NCBI GenBank assembly: GCA_031264975.1
Contig: JAISDH010000369.1
Span: 1-33,946 of the forward strand
Source of the DNA: Bacteroidales bacterium
GTDB lineage: Bacteria > Bacteroidota > Bacteroidia > Bacteroidales > WCHB1-69
Direction: 5' to 3'
Length of the DNA stretch: 33,946 nucleotides
Shown: positions 24,485 to 32,748 of the stretch, piece by piece
Layout: each line of letters opens with the position of its first letter
Position numbering within the stretch: the first letter of the stretch is position 1
Notes under the pieces: model-generated
Databases searched by the model: none
What the model saw: only the letters and a program-made list of their open reading frames with translations
What the model was told of the DNA's origin: nothing
Translations under genes and position numbers: made by a program

Positions 24485-25612
24485 ATGAAAAAATCACTAT
24501 TACTTGTTATTGTTTGCTTACAATGCAGTATTCCCGCCTTTACTCAATCGCAAAATAATGAAATAATTAAGTGTATTAATAGCTTGGAAAAAGGCGATAC
24601 GATTCAATTTGGCCCTGCAAGCGGTCATTTTAATTATTACACTTATACAAAAAAAGATGCTGGCTTCGGGGGAGGGCTTAATGTTGAGCTGATTAAAGAC
24701 GACGATTTGATATCAAAAAAATATATAATTAAAAACCTTTTTATAACATACGATTACGTTAAAAAAGAATTTTATACAGAAACCAAACAAATAATATCTT
24801 TCGGGAAAAAAGGAGGAATTTTTGGAGTTACTTACTACGCCGATATATATGGTGCCATAAAAAGTGGAGAAATTATTCTTCAAAAGAAAAAGCAATTGAC
24901 CAAAGAGAATGAGTCGGTGGATATAAAAAACACCAATAACGAATTAACCGATACAATTGCATTCTTATATTATGTAAACGGAATAGGTTCGTCTGATAAA
25001 TTTGTTGAAGAATATTTATTTCGATATATGAATGACACATATATTCAAGCGAAAAATGACGAATTTGAATATAATAAGGCGGTAAAAAAGGCAAAAGAAC
25101 AGCTGTTACAAAATATAAAACAACAGGTGGTCGCTGATAAAAAGTTTAGCATATACGTGGGATTTACTTTGGGCAACTACGACTTTGAAAATGGAGGATT
25201 CCCAATACAAGAAGATAATCCCGCATATGTAGTAGTCCCGCGAGGAGAATATGATTTTTTCAAATATTTTAATTTCATTAGTCTTACATTTTCAAATTTT
25301 ACAGATTTTCGATTTGTGAGAGTGCCTGAGGATAATGCAAATCAACTAATAAAAAGAAGAAAAGACGAATATGGGAACATAGATAGAGAAGTGCATGCCT
25401 TGATAAATTTTAGAATTACCCAGTCATTAGATCAATCGAATGCCAAGTCAGAACCGGATATCCGCACCGAAACGGAAAGAAAAATTGATTATATGAATAC
25501 AGGGCGTACGGAAAAAGATTACGAACGACAATTCATCGGGGAAATAATAAGTATTGAAATGTACGAATCCAAGAGATTTATTCCAGAAAGTCTGATAGGA
25601 ATTATAGAGTAA
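24485..25612 (+). CDS. Exported protein, DUF4852-like
   Basis: The 375-residue protein has a signal peptide (MKKSLLLVIVCLQCSIPAFTQ). The middle is Lys- and Tyr-rich. A segment FSIYVGFTLGNYDFENGGFPI at about residue 223 reminds me of DUF4852 proteins; this match is tentative. No membrane helix follows the signal peptide, so it should be periplasmic or attached outside. It ends against the opposite-strand gene with no gap between the two stop codons. The leader TTTGAAATCATGAAAAAATCA repeats that at 23497. Confidence 0.65.
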   Translation: MKKSLLLVIVCLQCSIPAFTQSQNNEIIKCINSLEKGDTIQFGPASGHFNYYTYTKKDAGFGGGLNVELIKDDDLISKKYIIKNLFITYDYVKKEFYTETKQIISFGKKGGIFGVTYYADIYGAIKSGEIILQKKKQLTKENESVDIKNTNNELTDTIAFLYYVNGIGSSDKFVEEYLFRYMNDTYIQAKNDEFEYNKAVKKAKEQLLQNIKQQVVADKKFSIYVGFTLGNYDFENGGFPIQEDNPAYVVVPRGEYDFFKYFNFISLTFSNFTDFRFVRVPEDNANQLIKRRKDEYGNIDREVHALINFRITQSLDQSNAKSEPDIRTETERKIDYMNTGRTEKDYERQFIGEIISIEMYESKRFIPESLIGIIE

Positions 25613-26116
25613 TTAACTACAATTATCTTGCTGTTGGTTTTTTATTGCCTGTTTCCGCTCTTTGGCGATGTCATTAATAATGTTGACAATTTGATGAAAT
25701 TCAGCATCATTGAGTGCTATATTAAATACAGGCAATGTTAAAAAACCATCTCTAAAAGAATAATAACTTCGCCATAAATCGCTTTTTAACTGGTTAGGAT
25801 TATTAGCATGTTGCGAACCATTAACCTCGATATACAACTTCGCAGCAAGTATGGCTATATCTACAGTTTTATATTCATCCTCATGTTCCAATTCCGGGTC
25901 CCAATTCCGAGCCTTAAGTGCTAAATACAATTTTTTTTGTTCAGGTGTTATTTCTCTTGTTACGCCTTTTTTAGATTGCCTTTCTTGTATATCATCTATT
26001 AGAGCACGCATCTCCTTGATGTTCGCATGGCAAGAGGGGCACTTTGGCCATTGTTTATACCCATCATCAAGTTGATTATCGCAAATTTCACATCGTTTTA
26101 TTGATTCTGCTTCCAT
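25613..26116 (-). CDS. Zinc-ribbon protein with PD-(D/E)XK/DUF559-like nuclease domain
   Basis: The 167-residue protein begins with a CxxC...CxxC zinc ribbon (Cys9, Cys12, Cys26, Cys29). From about residue 60 comes an endonuclease-like unit: LYLALKARNWDPELEHED, then TVDIAILAAKLYIEVNGSQHA, in which Asp and Glu-x-Asn occupy the places of the PD-(D/E)XK active site. This is the pattern of DUF559/Vsr-like nucleases. It could nick or cut DNA and act as an anti-phage or DNA-processing factor, but the role is inferred. It shares a 21-bp upstream sequence with the next gene on the same strand. Confidence 0.65.
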   Translation of the reverse strand: MEAESIKRCEICDNQLDDGYKQWPKCPSCHANIKEMRALIDDIQERQSKKGVTREITPEQKKLYLALKARNWDPELEHEDEYKTVDIAILAAKLYIEVNGSQHANNPNQLKSDLWRSYYSFRDGFLTLPVFNIALNDAEFHQIVNIINDIAKERKQAIKNQQQDNCS

Positions 26117-26158
26117 ATCTAAACTGTTTGGTTTTTAATTATTTGTCTTATTTTATCC

Positions 26159-26179
26159 CCATTCCTAAAAATTCAAAAT
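26159..26179. repeat. 21-bp direct repeat, copy 1
   Basis: CCATTCCTAAAAATTCAAAAT plus its identical copy at 26810-26830 bracket the 26194-26760 gene. On the minus strand each copy lies 43-50 bp upstream of a start codon and contains TTTTGAATTTTTAGG, so this could be a duplicated promoter/leader. Confidence 0.7.
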
Positions 26180-26193
26180 TAGGTTGTTTGTTC

Positions 26194-26760
26194 TTATAAT
26201 GGATTTTCATCTAACAATTTTAATCTTTTCATTTTTTGTAAAACAGTAATGGAGTATCCTAACTTGAATGGAAGAGCTACCGCATATAAAACGTATGTAA
26301 AAACAAATCGAACGAAAACCCCAATAATTTTAAAAATTAATGATAAAATAGGAGCGTCATACTCTGCCATAACTTCTCTTGCTTGCTGCTTTACACTCTT
26401 TTCACTATCTGGAGTAGGAGTGAATGCTTCTTTTATTGCAGCCCCTATGCCTGATATCCCCCAAATAAGCAAAGCACCAATCGTCCCAATAACAAATTCC
26501 TTGCTAATAGATGTTCCAATAAATATAAACATGCCTGGCGCAAATAAGATAGAGAACCAAATTATACGTCGTTTATGTCTGTTATACTCTGCAATAATTT
26601 TCTCCCCCTCTTTCACATGTTTTTCCGCATTGCAACGTTTACAAAGAGCCTTGGATTCTACTCTGAACTTACTCGTTATTTCACAATTTTCACACAATCC
26701 TGCGCCACAAATACCGCAGGTTGCAACAGCGTCTTCAATTATGTGATGAATACATTTCAT
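26194..26760 (-). CDS. B-box-like zinc finger membrane protein
   Basis: The 188-residue protein has an N-terminal zinc finger resembling a B-box (CIHHIIEDAVATCGICGAG, then LCENCEI and ALCKRCNAEKH; Cys and His spaced as ligands, residues 3-48). Three to four membrane helices follow at about 65-80, 86-108 and 140-170. B-box-plus-membrane proteins occur scattered in bacteria with no firm function; a sensing or signalling role is possible. It is encoded 78 bp upstream of the zinc-ribbon nuclease gene in the same direction, perhaps with it as a pair. Confidence 0.7.
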   Translation of the reverse strand: MKCIHHIIEDAVATCGICGAGLCENCEITSKFRVESKALCKRCNAEKHVKEGEKIIAEYNRHKRRIIWFSILFAPGMFIFIGTSISKEFVIGTIGALLIWGISGIGAAIKEAFTPTPDSEKSVKQQAREVMAEYDAPILSLIFKIIGVFVRFVFTYVLYAVALPFKLGYSITVLQKMKRLKLLDENPL

Positions 26761-26809
26761 GGTTCTAATGTTTGGATTAAGTATTATAAGTATTTCTTTG
26801 ACTTCGCCA

Positions 26810-26830
26810 CCATTCCTAAAAATTCAAAAT
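26810..26830. repeat. 21-bp direct repeat, copy 2
   Basis: Identical to 26159-26179; see that entry. Confidence 0.7.
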
Positions 26831-26833
26831 ACC

Positions 26834-26855
26834 GACATTTTTCGGGCAAAATGTC
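26834..26855 (-). terminator. Hairpin after the CI-like repressor gene
   Basis: A perfect 8-bp stem GACATTTT (26834-26841) / AAAATGTC (26848-26855) with a 6-nt loop lies 18 bp beyond the stop of the minus-strand repressor gene. It is followed on that strand by GGTATTTTGAATTTTT, a weak T-rich run. Confidence 0.5.
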
Positions 26856-26872
26856 CACAATTCTACTATTAC

Positions 26873-27298
26873 CTACCTCGCAACACGGCGTTGTTTTACC
26901 GCAGGGGCAGTAATATCGTTTTTTGCCCCTTTCTCTTTCAGTACCTCCGTCAATGCTGCTATCTGTTTATCCTTTTCCTCCAATTGTTGTTTTAATAATT
27001 CAAATATTTGTTTGGCCGGTATTGGCTCATCTTCCTTTTCTTCTTTTACAGGTTGGGTGTATTTTAACATTTGGCCATTTCCTGTGAGTAACCATTCGGG
27101 ATTGATTTTTTCGTAATATAGTAATATTTTATATATTACATCTTCCCCTAAAGATCCCCTGTTTTTAGCCATTTTGCTAAAATAGCTGTTGCTTAAGCCG
27201 ATATTTGTCGCTAATTGGCTAAAATTACCACCTTGTTTGTCAAATATATATAATAATCTATCAATTATTTTCGTATTATTTTCATTATCTTTTTGCAT
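26873..27298 (-). CDS. CI-like phage-type repressor (1)
   Basis: The 141-residue protein has an N-terminal helix-turn-helix of the Bacteroidota CI-like type (FSQLATNIGLSNSYFSKMAKNRG at about residues 26-48). The signature EWLLTGNGQMLKY at about 72 is followed by an acidic linker and a coiled coil (KQLEEKDKQIAALTEVLKEKG). It probably dimerises through the coiled coil and represses the divergent BRO-type gene and itself. The ATCGTAATA repeats (27301, 27325) and the ACAAAATTTTGT palindrome (27333) between the two are candidate sites. It is related to the 33-kb regulator. Confidence 0.8.
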   Translation of the reverse strand: MQKDNENNTKIIDRLLYIFDKQGGNFSQLATNIGLSNSYFSKMAKNRGSLGEDVIYKILLYYEKINPEWLLTGNGQMLKYTQPVKEEKEDEPIPAKQIFELLKQQLEEKDKQIAALTEVLKEKGAKNDITAPAVKQRRVAR

Positions 27299-27300
27299 AA

Positions 27301-27344
27301 ATCGTAATATAGTTATATCTTTGCATCGTAATACAAAATTTTGT
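27301..27344. promoter_or_regulatory. Divergent control region: promoter, repeats, palindrome
   Basis: A plus-strand -7 box TATCTTTG lies at 27316-27323, bracketed by two ATCGTAATA direct repeats (27301-27309, 27325-27333). The perfect palindrome ACAAAATTTTGT follows at 27333-27344. The arrangement fits an operator that shuts off the BRO-type gene. Confidence 0.55.
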
Positions 27345-27395
27345 CACAAAAAACTATTATAAGCAACTTGTAAAGATAAAAAAAATATTGTGATT

Positions 27396-28559
27396 ATGGC
27401 AAGATTACGACCGACTGTAATAAATAAATTGAAAAGAACACCAAAGTGCCGCAAAAAACTTGCGCTAACACTGAATGTATCCGAAGGCACTGTCTGGTAT
27501 AATCTCAATAAAAACCACGACAATAACAGCCTTACAAAAACCGATGCTTTGTACTGTATTCAAGAGTTATTAGGTGTAAAAGAGACCAAACAATTATTAG
27601 ATATGCGTTCGAACAACAAACAGTCATTAGAAATATGTACGGACATCCCGTCATTTGAAGATATATGCGCAGATACTAAATTCGAGATAATACACGGTAA
27701 GGAAAAACCACGGTCAGTAATACTAAAACACGGCTGGAAAAAAGAATTGGCAAAATTGGCAGATTGCTCGTCCGCCACGGTTTGTGGTGCATTGTATAAC
27801 GGCATAAGCGGCAAAAAAGCTGACCGCGTGCGGAAACTTTACAAAGAAAAGTACAGCCATATTGAGATAATACCCGACGAACCTGAGCCGCGTCCTGACA
27901 CTAAGATCGACGAGGTTGTGAAAATTGAAGAAAATTCAAATAACAACTTAGATGGACGCCTGTTTACTTTCACCCCAAGCAATCAAATTATCAGGGTTGA
28001 AACTGTCAATGGTGAGCCCTGGTTTGTCGCTAAGGATGTGTGCGATATTTTGAACCATACAAATCCAAGTATAGCGGTTCAAATACTTGACGAAGATGAA
28101 CTGGCTAAGAAAAGTTTAGGGCGTGGAAATCAAACAACTGGGAACGATATTGCGTGGTTTGTTAATGAATCAGGTCTTTACAATCTCATCTTCCGCAGCA
28201 ATAAACCGGAAGCTCGTGTCTTTCGGAAGTGGGTCACGTCGGAGGTGTTGCCGGCATTGCGGAAGACAGGGGGGTATCAGATAAAGAAAAGAAGCCATCG
28301 CAAACCTGTTCCTGAAAATTCCGACATTGCTCGGCTACTTCAGCTAATTGCAGATAATTTGCAAAAAAACGACAAAAAAGCGATAGCAAAACAACTGGGT
28401 ATAAATCCTGCGTCCGTCTCACAGATATTATCCGGGACAACAAGAAGCAATGATATTTTACAGGCACTGTACGAAAAAGCGTTGGAAAACAAGCAAAATG
28501 GTTTTGTAAGTGCCTACTCCAGCGAGTTCGTCACTACTGCAATCACAAAATTAAAATAA
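27396..28559 (+). CDS. BRO-family protein with extra DNA-binding segments
   Basis: The 387-residue protein starts at ATG 27396 (MARLRPTVINKLKRTP), rather than the in-frame GTG two codons earlier, because the paralogue at 28571 starts the same way. It has an N-terminal HTH-like domain (1-70), a second putative HTH (about 105-150), and a BRO-N domain (about 185-290: GEPWFVAKDVCDIL, VNESGLYNLIFRSNKPEARVFRKWVTSEVLPALRKTGGYQ). A C-terminal HTH (AIAKQLGINPASVSQILSG, about 330) follows. BRO-N proteins often act as phage antirepressors. Divergent placement from a CI-like repressor supports an antirepressor or activator role. The N-terminal domain is duplicated in the next gene. Confidence 0.82.
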   Translation: MARLRPTVINKLKRTPKCRKKLALTLNVSEGTVWYNLNKNHDNNSLTKTDALYCIQELLGVKETKQLLDMRSNNKQSLEICTDIPSFEDICADTKFEIIHGKEKPRSVILKHGWKKELAKLADCSSATVCGALYNGISGKKADRVRKLYKEKYSHIEIIPDEPEPRPDTKIDEVVKIEENSNNNLDGRLFTFTPSNQIIRVETVNGEPWFVAKDVCDILNHTNPSIAVQILDEDELAKKSLGRGNQTTGNDIAWFVNESGLYNLIFRSNKPEARVFRKWVTSEVLPALRKTGGYQIKKRSHRKPVPENSDIARLLQLIADNLQKNDKKAIAKQLGINPASVSQILSGTTRSNDILQALYEKALENKQNGFVSAYSSEFVTTAITKLK

Positions 28560-28570
28560 ATCAATTAGCT

Positions 28571-28783
28571 ATGGCAAGATTACGGGCCGAAGTAGTAAGG
28601 AAGTTAAAGTTGACGCCGGAGTTTCGTCTGAAACTCGCATTAAGTATGAATTTATCCGAGCATGCAGTGATGTATAATCTCAAAACAAACCATAATAACA
28701 ATAGCCTTACAAAAATAGATGCACTAAACTGCATCAAAGAATTGTTAAGATTCGATAATATAGAACAATTGTTGGAGAAATAA
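28571..28783 (+). CDS. Stand-alone copy of the BRO protein N-terminal domain
   Basis: The 70-residue protein aligns end to end with residues 1-70 of the preceding protein (MARLR start, LALSMNLSEHAVMYNLKTNH, NNNSLTKIDAL-CI-ELL), with more than half the residues identical by eye. It looks like a small HTH DNA-binding protein, possibly competing with the long version for the same DNA site. It begins 11 bp after the BRO gene, in the same operon. Confidence 0.75.
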   Translation: MARLRAEVVRKLKLTPEFRLKLALSMNLSEHAVMYNLKTNHNNNSLTKIDALNCIKELLRFDNIEQLLEK

Positions 28784-28787
28784 ATTT

Positions 28788-29000
28788 ATGAGACCAATCA
28801 CTAACAAAACCATACAAGTGCATGAACAATGTGTCTGTGGTTATAATTCCGTATATACATCATTTTATCCTATTCGGTGGAGAGATTTAGGTTCCCATGG
28901 GATTAAACGCAAGAAATATCGCCATAGCGGCAAACCTCTTTTGTCGTATAATATGGTTATTGACCAATGCGAAGGGCATGACCTCAATGGATATGAATAA
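28788..29000 (+). CDS. Small protein of unknown function
   Basis: A 70-residue frame of ATG origin begins 4 bp after the previous stop and ends 12 bp before the primase-like gene, so it fits the operon. It has a CVCG motif and a basic centre but no recognised family. The spacing is the main support; it may be a degraded or lineage-specific gene. Confidence 0.5.
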   Translation: MRPITNKTIQVHEQCVCGYNSVYTSFYPIRWRDLGSHGIKRKKYRHSGKPLLSYNMVIDQCEGHDLNGYE

Positions 29001-29012
29001 AAAATCATCACT

Positions 29013-29960
29013 ATGGAACAACAAGATTTAAAGGCAATTAAACAAATTTTCATCTCTCAATATCTCTCAAAGTTGGGAATAGAGCCGGTTAAAAGGACTG
29101 GCCGGACATTACTTTATCATGCCCCATACAGAACCGATAATCATCCCTCTTTTGCTGTAGATATGCAAAAAAATACCTGGCATGATTTTGCCACCGGAGA
29201 AGGAACAAGTATCATCGACCTCGTGATGAAAATGCATAATATTGACTTTAAAGAAGCCATTAGCCATCTCGGCGGGCAAAATAGTATGATGCCAGAACAG
29301 GTCTATCAACAATACCCAGTCACAAAAATAGAAAAAGAACCGGGCATAGTTATTTTAAAAGAAAAACCACTTAATAATCCGGCTCTCATTGCTTATTTGA
29401 AAGAGCGCTGCATCGATATAGACATTGCCCAAAAACACTGCAAAGAACTCTACTATATGGTTGGGGAGAAACGATACTTCGGTATCGGATTTAAAAACGA
29501 TAGAGGAGGGTATGAAATCAGAAATAAGTACTTTAAAGGAGCGACATCGAAAGACATTACTACCATTTGCCACAAAGACGCTTATGCCTGTCATATTTAT
29601 GAAGGCTTCATGGATTATTTGTCACATCTTACCATCGACAAACATAACATGACAAATAACAGTAAATACTGGTTAAAAACCAGGCCGGGCGAGAATGTCA
29701 TTATTCTTAACTCTGTGACTAATGTTAACAAGGCCAAAGATTTTTTAAAAAGCGAAAATCAACATAGGGTTACAATTTATTTAGACAACGATAATGCCGG
29801 GCGAAGAGTCACAAAAGAACTTCGAGATTTTATGATTCCTGAACATCTAGCTATCGACGCTTCTGTCTGCTACCAACCGCACAAAGACATAAACGACTAT
29901 CTCATGTCTTTGGGCAAACAACAAAAGAATACAGTAACACCAAAAATAAAACTATCATAA
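29013..29960 (+). CDS. CHC2-like/toprim primase-type protein, zinc ligands lost
   Basis: The 315-residue protein has a DnaG-like layout. The N-terminal zinc-finger-like part is at residues 18-90 (LLYHAPYRTDNHPSFAVDMQ, then WHDFATGEGTSIIDLVMKMH). In true CHC2 fingers the corresponding positions are Cys and His (YxCPFH and FGCGxGG), so the metal site has gone. The C-terminal toprim domain at about 220-300 has ENVIILNSVTNV and VTIYLDNDNAGRR, with the DxD-type acidic pair. Such proteins are common on Bacteroidota conjugative elements, often named TraP or DNA primase. It may prime the complementary strand after transfer. Confidence 0.85.
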   Translation: MEQQDLKAIKQIFISQYLSKLGIEPVKRTGRTLLYHAPYRTDNHPSFAVDMQKNTWHDFATGEGTSIIDLVMKMHNIDFKEAISHLGGQNSMMPEQVYQQYPVTKIEKEPGIVILKEKPLNNPALIAYLKERCIDIDIAQKHCKELYYMVGEKRYFGIGFKNDRGGYEIRNKYFKGATSKDITTICHKDAYACHIYEGFMDYLSHLTIDKHNMTNNSKYWLKTRPGENVIILNSVTNVNKAKDFLKSENQHRVTIYLDNDNAGRRVTKELRDFMIPEHLAIDASVCYQPHKDINDYLMSLGKQQKNTVTPKIKLS

Positions 29961-29971
29961 TATTAAAAATC

Positions 29972-30187
29972 ATGGACGAAAAGGAAAAAATCAATTTGCA
30001 ACAAGAAATTTCTTCTTTAAAGGAACAACAAACGGAACAGGCGAGGCAACAAAATGTTTTATTAGAGCAACTCACTAAAGTCTGTGACCTTATTAAAGAA
30101 TTGGCGGAAATATTAGTTATAGAAACAAAACAAAATATAATTACAGCATGTCAGCAAAGCATAAAACAACTAAGGCAAAAAAAATAA
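29972..30187 (+). CDS. Small coiled-coil protein
   Basis: The 71-residue protein is almost entirely helical and rich in Gln, Glu and Lys (KINLQQEISSLKEQQTEQ), consistent with a coiled coil. It begins 12 bp after the primase-like gene, and the next gene overlaps its end by 40 bp. No function can be assigned. Confidence 0.6.
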   Translation: MDEKEKINLQQEISSLKEQQTEQARQQNVLLEQLTKVCDLIKELAEILVIETKQNIITACQQSIKQLRQKK

Positions 30188-30408
30188 AAACACTTTTTGT
30201 TTTTGGACTTTTGTGCATCATTTTTCTTTTTTCTCTTTTTGTGAGCAATAAAAAGGATGAAGAAGCTAATAATGAGCAGTATTATCCGCGAGAAGTGGAA
30301 ACAGCCATGGATTCTTTGTCGGAATTTCTCGCCAAGGTTGATAGCACGCTGAATGTTTTAAAAGATAGCCTTAAGGTAGAATCGTATGAACAAAGAACAG
30401 GTAAATAG
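30148..30408 (+). CDS. Small single-pass membrane protein
   Basis: The 86-residue protein has a basic N-terminus (KHKTTKAKKIK), one membrane helix at about residues 15-33 (FVFGLLCIIFLFSLFV) and a charged helical outer part (MDSLSEFLAKVDSTLNVLKD). The inside-positive start and membrane helix make it credible despite the overlaps with both neighbours. Function unknown. Confidence 0.6.
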   Translation: MSAKHKTTKAKKIKTLFVFGLLCIIFLFSLFVSNKKDEEANNEQYYPREVETAMDSLSEFLAKVDSTLNVLKDSLKVESYEQRTGK

Positions 30409-30739
30409 CGCTCCCGTAATGATGGTTCCGATGGTTGTTTTACCACAAACCGTATGGCAAGAAACAACTGAAAAAATAGATAAGTTATTGCATTTGGTGG
30501 ACGGCAGCCAGAGGGCAAATCCCACAGCGCAGCAGGAACGTATTCCGTTAATTCAATTTAAAAATGACAAAAAATTACAACGTCGTTACGGACTTACTTA
30601 TTCTCAAGTGAGAAAAATCGCTAATGATAACCTTTTATGTTCATATTGCGATTCCGGCCGGCAACGATATAGATGGACGACGCATGAAGATATAATAAAT
30701 TATCTTAATCGAATAAAAATGTCAGGTATCAAGCAATAA
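30386..30739 (+). CDS. Excisionase/MerR-like helix-turn-helix protein
   Basis: The 117-residue protein carries at residues 62-113 a winged-helix-like sequence: LQRRYGLTYSQVRKIANDNLL, then RYRWTTHEDIINYLNRI. This is the layout of small excisionase/MerR-type DNA-binding proteins. The N-terminal half is variable. It overlaps the membrane protein gene by 23 bp and lies 10 bp before the replication-initiator-like gene, so it may direct excision or control the downstream gene. Confidence 0.65.
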   Translation: MNKEQVNSAPVMMVPMVVLPQTVWQETTEKIDKLLHLVDGSQRANPTAQQERIPLIQFKNDKKLQRRYGLTYSQVRKIANDNLLCSYCDSGRQRYRWTTHEDIINYLNRIKMSGIKQ

Positions 30740-30749
30740 CATAACTGTT

Positions 30750-32003
30750 ATGGAGCACCCTCTAATCCGAATAGACAAAAATATTGCACATAATATCGAC
30801 CTTTTTATAAATATAGATATTATAAGCAATGAGGACAAGGCATTGATAAAAAGTTTAATTTATTATTTTTGTTTTTCCAGGCAGACAGACTTGTTTGGGT
30901 TTGGGACATTAGATCCGAGGCGGTTTGCAGCAGCATTGAATTACAATGAAGGCTACTTGCGAAAGAGGCATCCAAATCCTTTGCAACTGCAAAAACTGAC
31001 AGCAGAAGAAAAAAAGTTTTTGTACGAGCAGGAAAAAAGAAATCCGGCATCAAAAATTTTCGACTCCTATCTTGAAAACGCATTGTATATTTTACACACA
31101 ACTGCGCTAAGGTTCTCCCGTACTGCTAAAGAAGTTATTTTTGAAAATAACACGACAAAATATACAAATATTTCAAAAGCATATATTTTGTTGCCGGAAT
31201 TGATTACAACCACTGTCAAAGGGAAAGGATCCCCTAAAATATTCTATACCTATGACATTAACGAAAATTTCATCACCAATCTTTCACTTTATTTTCTGAA
31301 ATTTAGCAAAGAGGCATTAATTACATTACGTCGTGCCGGACTTGATGACCTGTATTTATATTTAAAAAACTTCAAAGAAATCTTGCAAGAAAAATCAAAG
31401 ACATCAACAAAAATTGATGAAATTGACCGGTCATTAAATTTTAATCACCTATGTAAAATTGCCCGAATACCACTTCAAAAGAAAGACGGTTCGGAATTTA
31501 AGAACCCACGAGATATAAAGCAAAAACTTATAGATGCCTTTGACTCCATAAACGAACAAACAGACTTGAAATTTAGAGTGGAGTGGGTTAAATCAAATCC
31601 AAATACAAGGTGGAAATACTTGCCATTATTTTTCTTTGAAGACGAGACCATAGGGATGAAATTTGCACACAATATAAGTCGCCGGCAGGAACGAATAACT
31701 ATTTTTAAGGAAAATCTTAAGTACGAACTTCTAAATTGTTTTAAACAGCATAATAACGAACGAACAGAACAATGCATGATAGAATGGCTAAAAAGTGACC
31801 GAAACATTGCTGAAAAAGAACTGGCGTTCCGTACCGCCCAATATAAAACTTTTGGTAAAATCCATCATAACATTGACAAAATGACCAAAGCATGGCTTAT
31901 TTCGCTTCCAAAAGAAATAATAAACAGTCTTCAAGATTATCTAATGTCAAAAAATACAAGGTCAGCAACTTCCGATTGGTATAACGAAATGTATTCTATG
32001 TGA
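30750..32003 (+). CDS. Possible replication initiator-like protein
   Basis: The 417-residue protein is soluble and basic. I see winged-helix-like stretches in the middle (EIDRSLNFNHLCKIARIPLQ at about 222 and KNPRDIKQKLIDAFDSI at about 249), and a WKYLPLFFF segment at about 285. The overall look is of plasmid-type Rep proteins from Bacteroidota, but no diagnostic motif is clear. Position after a primase-like and an excisionase-like gene fits replication of the excised circle (inference). It could equally be an unrelated DNA-binding protein. Downstream lies a 70-bp gap and the convergent toxin gene. Confidence 0.45.
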   Translation: MEHPLIRIDKNIAHNIDLFINIDIISNEDKALIKSLIYYFCFSRQTDLFGFGTLDPRRFAAALNYNEGYLRKRHPNPLQLQKLTAEEKKFLYEQEKRNPASKIFDSYLENALYILHTTALRFSRTAKEVIFENNTTKYTNISKAYILLPELITTTVKGKGSPKIFYTYDINENFITNLSLYFLKFSKEALITLRRAGLDDLYLYLKNFKEILQEKSKTSTKIDEIDRSLNFNHLCKIARIPLQKKDGSEFKNPRDIKQKLIDAFDSINEQTDLKFRVEWVKSNPNTRWKYLPLFFFEDETIGMKFAHNISRRQERITIFKENLKYELLNCFKQHNNERTEQCMIEWLKSDRNIAEKELAFRTAQYKTFGKIHHNIDKMTKAWLISLPKEIINSLQDYLMSKNTRSATSDWYNEMYSM

Positions 32004-32073
32004 TAATTTCAAAAAATTCAGTGGCTTTGAATGCATCGGCGGAAATGGGCATCAAGGTATTGTAATTATTTTC

Positions 32074-32349
32074 TCATGTATCGTTATAGTGCCCTTTCGC
32101 AGTTAATACAAGTACAATTATCCTGTCCTCATCTATTCGATATACGAGGCGGTCTTTTTTCGTTATCCGGCGAGACCAGCAACCGGCGTAGTCGTGCTTC
32201 ATTAATTCGGGCTTCCCGGTCCCTGTGCGTGGGTGTTCGTGCAATTCCCTGATGAGCCTTATTACTTTATTATAAGATTGGATATTCGTTCTTTTCAGGT
32301 GTGTAATATCATTTATCGCTTCCGGCATGTATTTCACTTCATAAATCAT
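32074..32349 (-). CDS. YoeB/Txe-type ribonuclease toxin (module 2)
   Basis: The 91-residue paralogue of the 23818-24093 toxin has the same landmarks: HPRTGTGKPELM at about 39, WSRRITKKDRLVYRI at about 59 and the terminal GHYNDT. It is closer to classical YoeB than copy 1 (it keeps GCWSRRI). It overlaps its antitoxin by 4 bp. Confidence 0.9.
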   Translation of the reverse strand: MIYEVKYMPEAINDITHLKRTNIQSYNKVIRLIRELHEHPRTGTGKPELMKHDYAGCWSRRITKKDRLVYRIDEDRIIVLVLTAKGHYNDT

Positions 32350-32600
32350 AGCGATTCGAGGAATTTAAGCGATTCTTCATGCGTTTTGCAAGCGACCCCC
32401 TCTCCACGCTCGGCTTGTGCTATGGCCCTATCTATCCTGGCGAGCATTTCGGGAGTAAAATACATATCGTCTTCTGTAACCGATGCAAGGGAATAGGCTC
32501 TGTTTTTTCCCCGTTGCACAATAATTTGCTCACCATTGTCAATGTGGTTAAAATATTTTGCCTGGTTATCTCTAAACTCTCTACTGCTAATAACTAACAT
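32346..32600 (-). CDS. YefM/Phd-type antitoxin (module 2)
   Basis: The 84-residue protein (VISSREFRDNQAKYFNHIDN, then QIIVQRGKNRAYSLAS, and the acidic end THEESLKFLESL) aligns over its length with the module 1 antitoxin. It should silence the toxin and repress the promoter at 32608-32630. Given the near-identical operators, it may cross-regulate module 1. Confidence 0.9.
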   Translation of the reverse strand: MLVISSREFRDNQAKYFNHIDNGEQIIVQRGKNRAYSLASVTEDDMYFTPEMLARIDRAIAQAERGEGVACKTHEESLKFLESL

Positions 32601-32607
32601 ATCTTTG

Positions 32608-32630
32608 TGTACTATTTTGGTACAAAGATA
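32608..32630 (-). promoter_or_regulatory. Promoter and operator of toxin-antitoxin module 2
   Basis: On the minus strand TATCTTTGTACCAAA is identical to module 1 for 15 nt, then ATA replaces TTTG, and GTACACAAA follows in both. The operator is TGTACCAAAATAGTACA, with outer arms TGTAC/GTACA kept. The antitoxin ATG lies 7 bp beyond it. Confidence 0.75.
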
Positions 32631-32748
32631 ACGATATTTTCGAAATATTCAAATCTTTTTGCTCCAAAAAAAAGCAATTTACAATCGGTGTGGATTGAAA
32701 TAAACAGCCTTTCGGGTTGTGTCTTGATTGCATTTTGAAATTTTGTGG

